A DNA stretch of 5,727 bases from Pseudothermotoga sp. GTDB taxonomy: Bacteria; Thermotogota; Thermotogae; Thermotogales; DSM-5069. The translations under genes and the position numbers were made by a program. Positions 1 through 5,448 of the stretch are shown piece after piece. The stretch's first letter is position 1; each line of letters starts with the position of its first letter. The notes beneath the pieces are model-generated. The model saw nothing but the letters and a program-made list of their open reading frames with translations. It was not told where the DNA came from and ran no database searches. The DNA is taken from NCBI GenBank assembly GCA_028276125.1, contig JAPYWY010000116.1, positions 1-5,727 on the forward strand. The letters are read 5' to 3'.

Positions 1-71
1 AACTCTATCAGTTGCTCCAGTCGGATCACCGAGCCGTCGAACGAGTATGGCGACACGAAACAGAGGATCAT
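1..71 (-). CDS. dnaE: Probable DNA polymerase III alpha subunit, N-terminal start only (partial)
   Basis: Only the first 23 codons lie in the window, reading MILCFVSPYSFDGSVIRLEQ and then LIE, and the frame is open to the left edge. The ATG (69-71) overlaps the TGA of the upstream pseudouridine synthase gene in an ATGA arrangement. A strong Shine-Dalgarno GAGGAG lies at 80-85, eight bases upstream, so the start is well supported. The pattern YS..DG....+L..L.E resembles the opening of the PHP domain of bacterial DnaE, which usually reads H-x-H-S-x-Y-S-x-x-D-G-A. Here the two leading histidines that bind metal in active PHP domains are absent. In Thermotoga maritima, from memory, dnaE (TM0461) sits next to this pseudouridine synthase gene, which agrees. 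The replicative polymerase identity is an inference from a very short sequence; another PHP-domain protein is the main alternative. That a gene starts here is much surer than its name. Confidence 0.55.
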   Translation of the reverse strand, partial: MILCFVSPYSFDGSVIRLEQLIE

Positions 72-985
72 TTCGATGACTCCTCGTGCAGACGTCTCAG
101 CGCATCCTTGAAATCTTCAGGAAGCGGGGCGATGAACTTCATCCGTTCGTTTCTCCTTGGATGTCTGAACTGTAAAATCGCAGCGTGCAACATCTGCCGT
201 TCCACGGGGACGGGATCGGCTCTACCGTAGAGCTTGTCTCCCAATATGGGATGCTTGATGTACTTCATGTGAACCCTTATCTGGTGTGTTCGGCCAGTCT
301 TTGGATACGCGGCGACGAGGGAAGCGAGATCGTCGAAACTCTTCAAGACTTTGTAGAAAGTTACGGCAATCCTTCCTTCCGAAGCGACGGTCATCTTCAC
401 CCTCAGAGTGGGATGTCTCGCCACACTGATCTGTATTTCACCTTCAGTTTTTTCGGGCTTACCTTGCACGAGCGTTAGGTACATTTTGAACACTTCTCTG
501 TTCTTGAACTGCTGTGAGAGTGACCTGTGAGCAAGATCGTTCTTGGCAACTACCATGACTCCGGAGGTGTCTTTGTCCAAACGATGGACGATACCCGGTC
601 TGAGTTCTCCTCCAATACCCTGCAGGTCTTTACAGTGATAGAGCAAAGCGTTCACGAGCGTACCGCTCGTGTGTGAGGGAATCGGATGAACGATCATTCC
701 TGCGGGTTTGTTGACGACGATGATGTCAGAATCTTCGTACAGAACGTTCAACTCTATGGGCTCTGGTGAGATCTCTATCTGATGAGGCATGGGTCGGTCC
801 GGCAGTGTGATCACATCGTTGGCCTTGACCTTGTAACTCGGTTTCTCGAGTCTATCGTTTACCTTGATCTGTCCGTCCCGTATCAACTTCTGAAGGAAGG
901 AACGAGAGATGACCTTCGGCAACCTGGAAAGCAAGAAAAGATCGAGCCTCTGACCAGCCTCATTCTTGCCCACCTTTATCGTCAA
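68..985 (-). CDS. rluD: RluD/RluA-family 23S rRNA pseudouridine synthase
   Basis: The product is a cytoplasmic RNA-modifying enzyme of about 305 residues, a normal length for the RluD family. It isomerises uridine to pseudouridine in structured RNA, in RluD's case in helix 69 of 23S rRNA. An S4 RNA-binding domain occupies roughly residues 10-60. The catalytic domain follows, with the RluA-family signature HRLDKDTSG at about 134-142 (catalytic Asp about 137), TGRTHQIRVH at about 230-239, and a C-terminal LHA motif at about 266-268. I chose the TTG start at 983-985 because GGGGTGA (994-1000) lies eight bases upstream and the product then begins MTIKVGKNEAGQRLD, like other family members. A GTG at 995-997 would add four residues, but it overlaps that Shine-Dalgarno site and has none at proper distance. 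The gene overlaps the lspA end by 26 bases. Family assignment is firm; the target uridines are inferred, and RluC-like specificity is not excluded. Confidence 0.93.
   Translation of the reverse strand: MTIKVGKNEAGQRLDLFLLSRLPKVISRSFLQKLIRDGQIKVNDRLEKPSYKVKANDVITLPDRPMPHQIEISPEPIELNVLYEDSDIIVVNKPAGMIVHPIPSHTSGTLVNALLYHCKDLQGIGGELRPGIVHRLDKDTSGVMVVAKNDLAHRSLSQQFKNREVFKMYLTLVQGKPEKTEGEIQISVARHPTLRVKMTVASEGRIAVTFYKVLKSFDDLASLVAAYPKTGRTHQIRVHMKYIKHPILGDKLYGRADPVPVERQMLHAAILQFRHPRRNERMKFIAPLPEDFKDALRRLHEESSK
80..85 (-). promoter_or_regulatory. Shine-Dalgarno site of the left-edge partial gene
   Basis: GAGGAG on the minus strand lies eight bases before the ATG at 69-71. It sits inside the last codons of the pseudouridine synthase gene. 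It is the main evidence that a further gene begins at the left edge. Confidence 0.7.
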
Positions 986-1403
986 GAGGCTGCTCACCCC
1001 TCAAGAGACTCACAAGAACGAGTATACCCCCTATTGTGATGAAGAGATCTGCCACGTTGAAGACGGCGGGAAAGTACCTCAGGTTTATGAAATCCACAAC
1101 GTACCCGAGCCTGAATCTGTCTATCACGTTCCCAATGGCACCACCCACGATCATCTGCAAGCCCACCTTCGTCAACGTCGAACATTTGACGAACTTTGGG
1201 ACGAGCGCGAGAAAGAACGTGGCGAAGAAGGTGACCCAAAGGATCCAAGGAGACCTCGCGAACATTCCGAAAGCTATACCAGTGTTCTTGGTGTAACTGA
1301 ACCAGAGCAACCCTGGAACGACGAAGGTTGGAATGGTCAAGAACCTCTCCACCAACATCTTGCTGAGCTGATCTATCAACACGACGAAAGTGACCCAGAA
1401 CAT
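960..1403 (-). CDS. lspA: Lipoprotein signal peptidase (signal peptidase II)
   Basis: LspA is an inner-membrane aspartyl protease that removes the signal peptide of prolipoproteins at the lipobox after Lgt has modified the cysteine. The 147 residues form about four hydrophobic segments: roughly 1-19, 52-69, 82-100 and 116-133. Family motifs are present in order: LIDQLSK at 9-15, NTGIAFG at 40-46, GGAIGNVIDR at 87-96 leading to VVDF (102-105), and FNVADLFI at 115-122. By alignment to known LspA proteins the catalytic aspartates should be D104 and D119. The N-terminus is short, with the first conserved Asp at residue 11. The ATG (1401-1403) follows the cheR stop codon with no gap, and AGGGTGA (1409-1415) lies five bases upstream. 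The 3' end overlaps the rluD start, and pairing of lspA with an rluD-type gene is common in bacteria. The substrates are encoded elsewhere, since no lipobox protein is visible in this window. Confidence 0.95.
   Translation of the reverse strand: MFWVTFVVLIDQLSKMLVERFLTIPTFVVPGLLWFSYTKNTGIAFGMFARSPWILWVTFFATFFLALVPKFVKCSTLTKVGLQMIVGGAIGNVIDRFRLGYVVDFINLRYFPAVFNVADLFITIGGILVLVSLLRGEQPLDDKGGQE
994..1000 (-). promoter_or_regulatory. Shine-Dalgarno site that decides the rluD start
   Basis: GGGGTGA on the minus strand can pair with the 16S anti-Shine-Dalgarno region, with one G-U wobble relative to GAGGTGA. It lies eight bases before the TTG at 983-985. It argues for that start over the GTG at 995-997, which it contains. 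Confidence 0.55.
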
Positions 1404-2219
1404 TCACGTCACCCTTCGATAGAAGAATGGGCTCACGATCTTCAAACCTATCTCGGTATGATTGAAAATGCGCTCTGTGCTCCCAACAAACAGTATGCCA
1501 CCGAGCCTCAAAGCTTTGGCAAAATTCTGATACAGCTGCGCCTTCGTGTTTTCCTCGAAATAGATGACGACATTCCTGCACACGATGAGATCGAGACCCT
1601 GCGGGAAAGGATCCTGCAACATGTTGTGCTTCTGAAACGTCACGCGCTTCTTCACGACGTCTTTGATTTTGTACATGCCATCGACGATCTCAAAGTAACG
1701 ATCGACGTACGCCTTCGGTGTGCTTATCATCGAGCGCGATTCGTAGACTCCGTTCTTGGCTTCTTGAAGGGCTTTATCGTCTATATCCGTCGCAAGAACG
1801 TACGCCCCGGCAGGCGCGTTCAGCTCCTCAAGGAGTATGGCGAGTGAGTAAGGTTCTTCCCCACTCGCACAACCAGCGCTCCACGCCTTGAATCTCGATC
1901 TTGAAAAAGAGAGGAGCTCTGGAAGGTATTTATCCCTGAGTTCCCACCATTTCTCAGGATTTCTGAAGAATTCCGTCACGTTTATCGTGATCTTGTCGAG
2001 GAACTCTTCCTTCACAGAACTGTTTGTCAACAGCAAGCGTAGATATTCTTGGTAGGAGGACAGTCTGTACTTCCTTATCAATATCTCGATGCGACGTTTC
2101 ATTCGGTGTGGTTTGTATCCACTGAGATCGAGTCCGAAATGTCTGTGAACTTCCCTAACAAACCATTGAAAGTCCTCCATGGGCAGTTCACCAGACGATT
2201 GGGAAAGAAAGTCCTGCAT
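1404..2219 (-). CDS. cheR: Chemotaxis protein methyltransferase CheR
   Basis: CheR is a cytoplasmic S-adenosylmethionine-dependent enzyme. It methylates glutamates of methyl-accepting chemotaxis receptors, forming the adaptation arm of chemotaxis opposite CheB. The 271 residues match the usual length. The helical N-terminal CheR domain spans about 15-70 (PHRMKRRIEIL at 37-47). It is followed by the signature INVTEFFRNPEKW at 79-91. The Rossmann methyltransferase core shows the SAM-binding AWSAGCASGEEPYS at 112-125, ATDID at 143-147, FQKHNM at 195-200 and LIVCRNVVIYF at 211-221. A C-terminal VGSTE follows at 245-249. The ATG at 2217-2219 is chosen because AAAGGAG (2227-2233) lies seven bases upstream, even though it makes a 32-base overlap with the exported-protein gene. 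An internal ATG (2178-2180) would avoid the overlap but has only GGTGA. CheA, CheW, CheB and receptor genes are absent here, so it probably serves the chemotaxis system encoded elsewhere. Confidence 0.96.
   Translation of the reverse strand: MQDFLSQSSGELPMEDFQWFVREVHRHFGLDLSGYKPHRMKRRIEILIRKYRLSSYQEYLRLLLTNSSVKEEFLDKITINVTEFFRNPEKWWELRDKYLPELLSFSRSRFKAWSAGCASGEEPYSLAILLEELNAPAGAYVLATDIDDKALQEAKNGVYESRSMISTPKAYVDRYFEIVDGMYKIKDVVKKRVTFQKHNMLQDPFPQGLDLIVCRNVVIYFEENTKAQLYQNFAKALRLGGILFVGSTERIFNHTEIGLKIVSPFFYRRVT
1409..1415 (-). promoter_or_regulatory. Shine-Dalgarno site of lspA, inside the cheR 3' end
   Basis: AGGGTGA on the minus strand lies five bases before the lspA ATG. It is formed by the last codons of cheR, so ribosomes finishing cheR arrive at it. 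This suggests coupled translation. Confidence 0.5.
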
Positions 2220-2949
2220 ACCATCGCTCCTTTTGTAGTTTTATCATCAAAGCGAGTTTGCCCAGTTTCAACCTCGCTTCTATCCCATCCGTACCGAGGA
2301 GGAACCACTCTTCATCACCGATCCAGGCCATGGAGACGGAGAAGTTCCCATCCAAATATTGTCCGATCAAGTAGACGTTCTTTCTCTCTACCGCAAACCG
2401 AAAACCGTTGCCCGGTATGATGAAGAACATGAACGGATCGAAGAGAACACCGAAACCGTACCCACGGCTCGAAGTAAAACCGTTCAACTCCATCGGACCA
2501 ATGGGTAGACTCAGTCCCGCATGGCGTTGTCCCTCAGAATCTATGCACACGCTGAAGAATGAAGTTTTGAAGAACAGCGCGCTCTCCGGGCCAACCACTG
2601 CACCCAGGCTCCCATTGAAGGCCCAGCCTACCAAGGAGCGTTCGTGAAAATCGATGTTCGCAAAACTTGTTTGCAGCAGATACGGTGCGTTGAAACGTAC
2701 CCCTCCAGGATCGAGGTCGACGTTGAGGAACTTCAAACTCTCGAGCGGAGAAGTGATGGGAATGAGCCATCCTCCTGAAAGCTTCAGCCCAAAGGGGAAA
2801 TCGAGGACAGCGTCGGCGCGCCAAAATTGCACGCGTGGCACTATCCTTACGCCAAGATAAGCGTCACTGCCCAACGCGTAATCAAAGTTGACCGTCGCAG
2901 CGGCACCGATGAACGCCACGAGCAACAGCAAGGCAAGGCAAAATCTCAT
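2188..2949 (-). CDS. Exported protein of unknown function, possible beta-barrel or beta-rich envelope protein
   Basis: I do not recognise the family. The 253-residue product begins with a clear Sec signal peptide: Arg2, a hydrophobic core at 5-15, and small residues GAAAT at 15-19 suggesting cleavage near residue 18. No lipobox cysteine follows, so despite the nearby lspA it is not a lipoprotein. The mature part is rich in glycine and aromatic residues, with alternating polar/hydrophobic stretches and no further obvious membrane helix. The motif AGLS(L/F)PI occurs twice, at 144-150 and at 245-251. The protein ends in tryptophan after an amphipathic strand-like segment (about 242-253), as outer-membrane barrel proteins often end in an aromatic residue. 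A location in or under the outer envelope (toga) is therefore plausible but inferred. Its ATG overlaps the yebC stop (ATGA) with only a weak Shine-Dalgarno, so translation is probably coupled to yebC. Its 3' end overlaps cheR by 32 bases. Confidence 0.85.
   Translation of the reverse strand: MRFCLALLLLVAFIGAAATVNFDYALGSDAYLGVRIVPRVQFWRADAVLDFPFGLKLSGGWLIPITSPLESLKFLNVDLDPGGVRFNAPYLLQTSFANIDFHERSLVGWAFNGSLGAVVGPESALFFKTSFFSVCIDSEGQRHAGLSLPIGPMELNGFTSSRGYGFGVLFDPFMFFIIPGNGFRFAVERKNVYLIGQYLDGNFSVSMAWIGDEEWFLLGTDGIEARLKLGKLALMIKLQKERWYAGLSFPIVW
2227..2233 (-). promoter_or_regulatory. Shine-Dalgarno site that decides the cheR start
   Basis: AAAGGAG on the minus strand lies seven bases before the ATG at 2217-2219. 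It is inside the coding sequence of the upstream exported-protein gene. It supports the longer, overlapping cheR start over the internal ATG at 2178-2180. Confidence 0.65.
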
Positions 2950-3707
2950 TGTCCAAGCTGTGCCAAGAGGGCCTCCATCTCGGCGTCGTCCATCTCGAAG
3001 TTCGAGAACACTTCCTGCACGTCATCCATCTCTTCCAGTGCGTTCAACAGCGTCAAGAGTCTTTCGGCATCCTTGCCGGTAACCCTCACCGTATTCTTTG
3101 GGACGTAACCCACGGTCGCTTCGACCTTGTAGCCATTCGTTTCGAGCGTGTCCTTGACTTTCATCACGTCTTCGGGGCTCGTCATGATCCTGATTGGATC
3201 TTCTTGGTCCTTTATGTCCTCCGCACCTGCGTCGATGGCCATCATCATGAGCTCTTCAACGTTTGCAACCTGTTCTCTCGGTATCTGCACTATGCCTTTT
3301 CTCTCGAACACCCAGCCTACCGATCCTGGCTCTGCGAGGCTGCCACCGTACCTGCTCAGAATGTGCCTGAGTTCCTGCGCCGTTCTGTTCTTGTTGTCCG
3401 TCAACGTTCGAATGTAGAGTGCCACTCCACCTGGGGCGTAAGCTTCGTAGATTATCTCCTGGAATTCGGCACCTTCTATTTCTCCCGTCCCGCGCTTGAT
3501 GGCTCGTTCGATGTTTTCCTTGGGCATGCTCGCCTCTTTTGCCCTCTCAATTGCAGCCCTCAGGCGTGGGTTCGTGTCGGGATTTCCACCACCTTCACGA
3601 GCTGCGACGATCAACTCGCGTATGAGTTTCGTGAAGAGCTGCGACCTCTTCGCATCCTGGGCCATCTTCCTGTGCTTTATGTTCGCCCATTTGTTGTGAC
3701 CAGACAT
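2946..3707 (-). CDS. yebC: YebC/PmpR/TACO1-family protein
   Basis: This is a full-length (253 residues) member of the widespread YebC family. The family was long annotated as DNA-binding transcriptional regulators; later work on bacterial YebC and mitochondrial TACO1 links it to helping ribosomes through difficult stretches such as polyproline. Hallmarks are the N-terminal GHNKWANIKHRK at 3-14, NPRLRAAIERAK at 46-57, MPKENIERAIKRG at 61-73, YEAYAPGG at 87-94, DNKNRTAQELRHI at 104-116 and GWVFERKG at 131-138. The acidic C-terminal domain includes DDVQEVFSNFE at 228-238. The ATG has a strong Shine-Dalgarno (GGGAGG, 3715-3720) seven bases upstream after a 30-base gap. It is the only gene here with its own upstream spacer, so it may head a sub-operon. 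The exported-protein gene starts inside its stop codon. Family membership is certain; which molecular role applies here is not visible in the sequence. Confidence 0.97.
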   Translation of the reverse strand: MSGHNKWANIKHRKMAQDAKRSQLFTKLIRELIVAAREGGGNPDTNPRLRAAIERAKEASMPKENIERAIKRGTGEIEGAEFQEIIYEAYAPGGVALYIRTLTDNKNRTAQELRHILSRYGGSLAEPGSVGWVFERKGIVQIPREQVANVEELMMMAIDAGAEDIKDQEDPIRIMTSPEDVMKVKDTLETNGYKVEATVGYVPKNTVRVTGKDAERLLTLLNALEEMDDVQEVFSNFEMDDAEMEALLAQLGQ

Positions 3708-3714
3708 GTTCCAA

Positions 3715-3720
3715 CCTCCC
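3715..3720 (-). promoter_or_regulatory. Strong Shine-Dalgarno site of yebC
   Basis: GGGAGG on the minus strand lies seven bases before the ATG at 3705-3707. It is in the only intergenic spacer of the window (3708-3737). That spacer holds no hairpin or terminator that I can see. Confidence 0.75.
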
Positions 3721-3736
3721 GTTTTCAGAGTTCAGT

Positions 3737-3764
3737 TTTATCTTAAATATTTTACCACTACCAA
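3737..3764 (-). promoter_or_regulatory. Possible internal promoter before yebC
   Basis: On the minus strand TTGGTA (3759-3764) and GATAAA (3737-3742) are 16 bases apart. Each matches four of six bases of the sigma-70 -35 and -10 consensus. The stretch is AT-rich compared with its surroundings and lies across the phosphatase 3' end, about 30 bases before the yebC ATG. A transcript from here would start just upstream of the yebC Shine-Dalgarno. AT-rich sequence gives such matches by chance, so the call is weak. Confidence 0.25.
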
Positions 3765-5084
3765 CGTCGAATCATCATGTTGCGGTGCATCACCACAGAA
3801 AAGCTTCAGCTCATCTTCGATCCTTCTCATCATTTCCTCAGCGCTCACATTCCAACATTTCTTCACAGCATTCGTGAGTCTCTCCAAACCAAACTCTTCT
3901 CCAGCTGGGTTTCGTGCTTCCGTGACGCCGTCCGTATAGATCACCAATGTATCCATCGAGTGCAACTGAAACTTGGTCTCCTCGTAACTCACATCTTGCA
4001 TGATGCCCATCGGAAGCGTTCGAGCCTCCAACAGTTCGACTTGACCTTCGCGCACGCGCACGATGGGATTGTGCCCCGCGTTTATGAGATGGGCTTCACC
4101 GTTTTCATGAAGGCACATGAGCACCATGGTTACAAACCTATCCTCTTCGAGATCTTGACACAAAACTCTGTTCAACTCCTCAGCCAAACGTGAGAGTCCA
4201 AAAGTGTTCTTCACGAGTGCCCTCAACGTGCTCCTCAAGGACGTCATGAGCAATGCCGCGGGAATACCTTTGCCGGACACATCTGCGACCGTCACGAACA
4301 CGCACTGTCCTATCGAGATCGCATCGTAGTAGTCACCTCCGACCTGTATCGCTGGCACCATCTGGGCTGCGATCTCAAAGTGGCGGGTTCGAGGCAAACT
4401 CTTCGGCAACAAACTCGTCTGAATGCGCTTGGCGATCTCCAGTTGTTCTCGGATCCTCTGCCTCTCGATCTCTCTCCACAAGCGGGTGTACCTCTCACAC
4501 GTTGCAGCCAGCTGAAACGCCGCAGCCTCGAGTATCTTTCTGTCAGCCGCAGTGAAGATGCCACTTTCCCTTTCGACCAACGTTATGCGACCCCAGTTCG
4601 TTCCACCACTGCTGACGGGAACGGAGAGCAAGTTCTTCAGTTCGGCGCCATGCTCGGGTTCTATCAGAACAACACCCTCAACAGTTTCAAGTAAACGCCT
4701 CGCTCGAGAGATCAAATCTTGCCTCTCGAAGCTTTTTTCGTAACTCAGAACCTTCCCCAGTACCGTCAAATCGATGATGATTGCTCCGAACGGTACCGTT
4801 TGCCTCAGCGTCTGGGTCAATGGCTCAAAGATCTCCGAGGGGTCGACAACGCTCGCAAACATGCTGTTCAATTCAAAGAGCGTTGCTATCTCTTGGTAAG
4901 TCCTGGACAACTCTTCCAAATGGTCCTGCAGGAGCTTCGTGTACTCGTTGCGCAACTGATCCATTTGGTTCAAAACCTGCTCCAAAAGGCTGAACAGTTC
5001 TTTCTTGCTCAGCATTCTGTCATCTGATGTCATCTGAGTCAAATGGTTCAGTTTCTTGTACAGCGCCTCAAAGCTATCCACCAC
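3738..5084 (-). CDS. GAF-domain PP2C-type serine phosphatase (SpoIIE/RsbU family)
   Basis: This 448-residue protein is predicted to dephosphorylate phosphoserine or phosphothreonine on a partner, classically an anti-sigma-factor antagonist. It has a helical, coiled-coil-like N-terminus (about 25-75), a GAF sensory domain (about 68-200), a helical linker EQLEIAKRIQTSLLP (213-227), and a C-terminal SpoIIE/PP2C domain (about 237-448). Metal-binding and family motifs look intact: VGGDYYD at 248-254, VADVSGKGIPAALLM at 266-280, INAGHNP at 334-340, LPMGI at 357-361, YTDGVTEARN at 383-392 and DDSTLVV at 437-443. It should therefore be active. No transmembrane segment is present. The GTG start (5082-5084) overlaps the response regulator gene by 11 bases, with GGAGAG (5094-5099) nine bases upstream. 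This overlap suggests the receiver controls or partners the phosphatase. No anti-sigma kinase or STAS antagonist gene lies in the window, so the substrate is unknown. The GAF ligand cannot be read from the sequence. Confidence 0.94.
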   Translation of the reverse strand: MVDSFEALYKKLNHLTQMTSDDRMLSKKELFSLLEQVLNQMDQLRNEYTKLLQDHLEELSRTYQEIATLFELNSMFASVVDPSEIFEPLTQTLRQTVPFGAIIIDLTVLGKVLSYEKSFERQDLISRARRLLETVEGVVLIEPEHGAELKNLLSVPVSSGGTNWGRITLVERESGIFTAADRKILEAAAFQLAATCERYTRLWREIERQRIREQLEIAKRIQTSLLPKSLPRTRHFEIAAQMVPAIQVGGDYYDAISIGQCVFVTVADVSGKGIPAALLMTSLRSTLRALVKNTFGLSRLAEELNRVLCQDLEEDRFVTMVLMCLHENGEAHLINAGHNPIVRVREGQVELLEARTLPMGIMQDVSYEETKFQLHSMDTLVIYTDGVTEARNPAGEEFGLERLTNAVKKCWNVSAEEMMRRIEDELKLFCGDAPQHDDSTLVVVKYLR

Positions 5085-5448
5085 ACCGCGTCACTCTCCG
5101 CACTTCCTCAACGAGTTTCACGGGGCTGAACGGCTTGGTGAGAAACCCGTTCGCCCCACTCTGCAGGGCCATTTTCGCGTCGTTTTCTCCACCTTTGGCG
5201 GTCAGTATGATCACCGGCACATTCGAAAGCTCAGGATCGGCACGCATGCGTTTCAGTACCTCAAAACCGTTCAGGTGTGGCATCATGACGTCCAGGATCA
5301 CGAGATCCGGTTTGTTCAATTTCATCTTTTCCAAACCTTCCAAACCGTCTCGTGCCTCTTCAACAACATAACCTTCCTTGGTCAAGTTGAAACTGACTAT
5401 TTTTCTCAACACGTCAGAATCATCGACGACTAAAACTCTACAGCCCAA
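5074..5448 (-). CDS. Single-domain response regulator (receiver only), RR468-like
   Basis: The 124-residue protein is a CheY-like receiver with no output domain. Active-site residues are all present: acidic pair D9 and D10, phosphoacceptor D53, T83 and K105 (in TKPFSP). From memory, Thermotoga maritima RR468 (TM0468), crystallised with the histidine kinase HK853, has the same residue numbers. It also shares the nearly identical segments VLRKIVSFNL, LTAKGGE and KPFSP, so this is probably its orthologue. The cognate kinase is not in the window. The start is TTG at 5446-5448, overlapping the upstream gene by 19 bases; a G-run (5456-5460) seven bases upstream is a poor Shine-Dalgarno, so coupling to the upstream gene is likely. 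A start further downstream would remove the first strand of the receiver fold. The stop lies inside the phosphatase start region, which makes the PP2C protein the obvious candidate output partner. That is inference from position. Confidence 0.95.
   Translation of the reverse strand: MGCRVLVVDDSDVLRKIVSFNLTKEGYVVEEARDGLEGLEKMKLNKPDLVILDVMMPHLNGFEVLKRMRADPELSNVPVIILTAKGGENDAKMALQSGANGFLTKPFSPVKLVEEVRRVTRCGG

Noticed and set aside
986..997. GTG start at 995-997 adding four residues to the pseudouridine synthase
   Set aside because: No Shine-Dalgarno lies at workable distance and the codon itself sits in the GGGGTGA that serves the TTG at 983-985. It remains possible.
994..1581. 195-codon minus-strand frame overlapping lspA and cheR
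   Set aside because: It runs in another frame through two well-identified genes, and its low-complexity, Arg-rich product has no family features.
966..1847. 293-codon open frame on the plus strand opposite lspA and cheR
   Set aside because: It lies entirely opposite two genes with clear family motifs. The translation is rich in H, E and R with no recognisable domain, as expected of an antisense shadow.
3708..3737. Terminator between the phosphatase gene and yebC
   Set aside because: No inverted repeat followed by a T-run is visible on the minus strand in the 30-base gap.
2949..3746. 265-codon open frame on the plus strand opposite yebC
   Set aside because: It is an antisense shadow of a certain gene. 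The product shows no domain, and a separate gene would be isolated against an otherwise one-strand operon.
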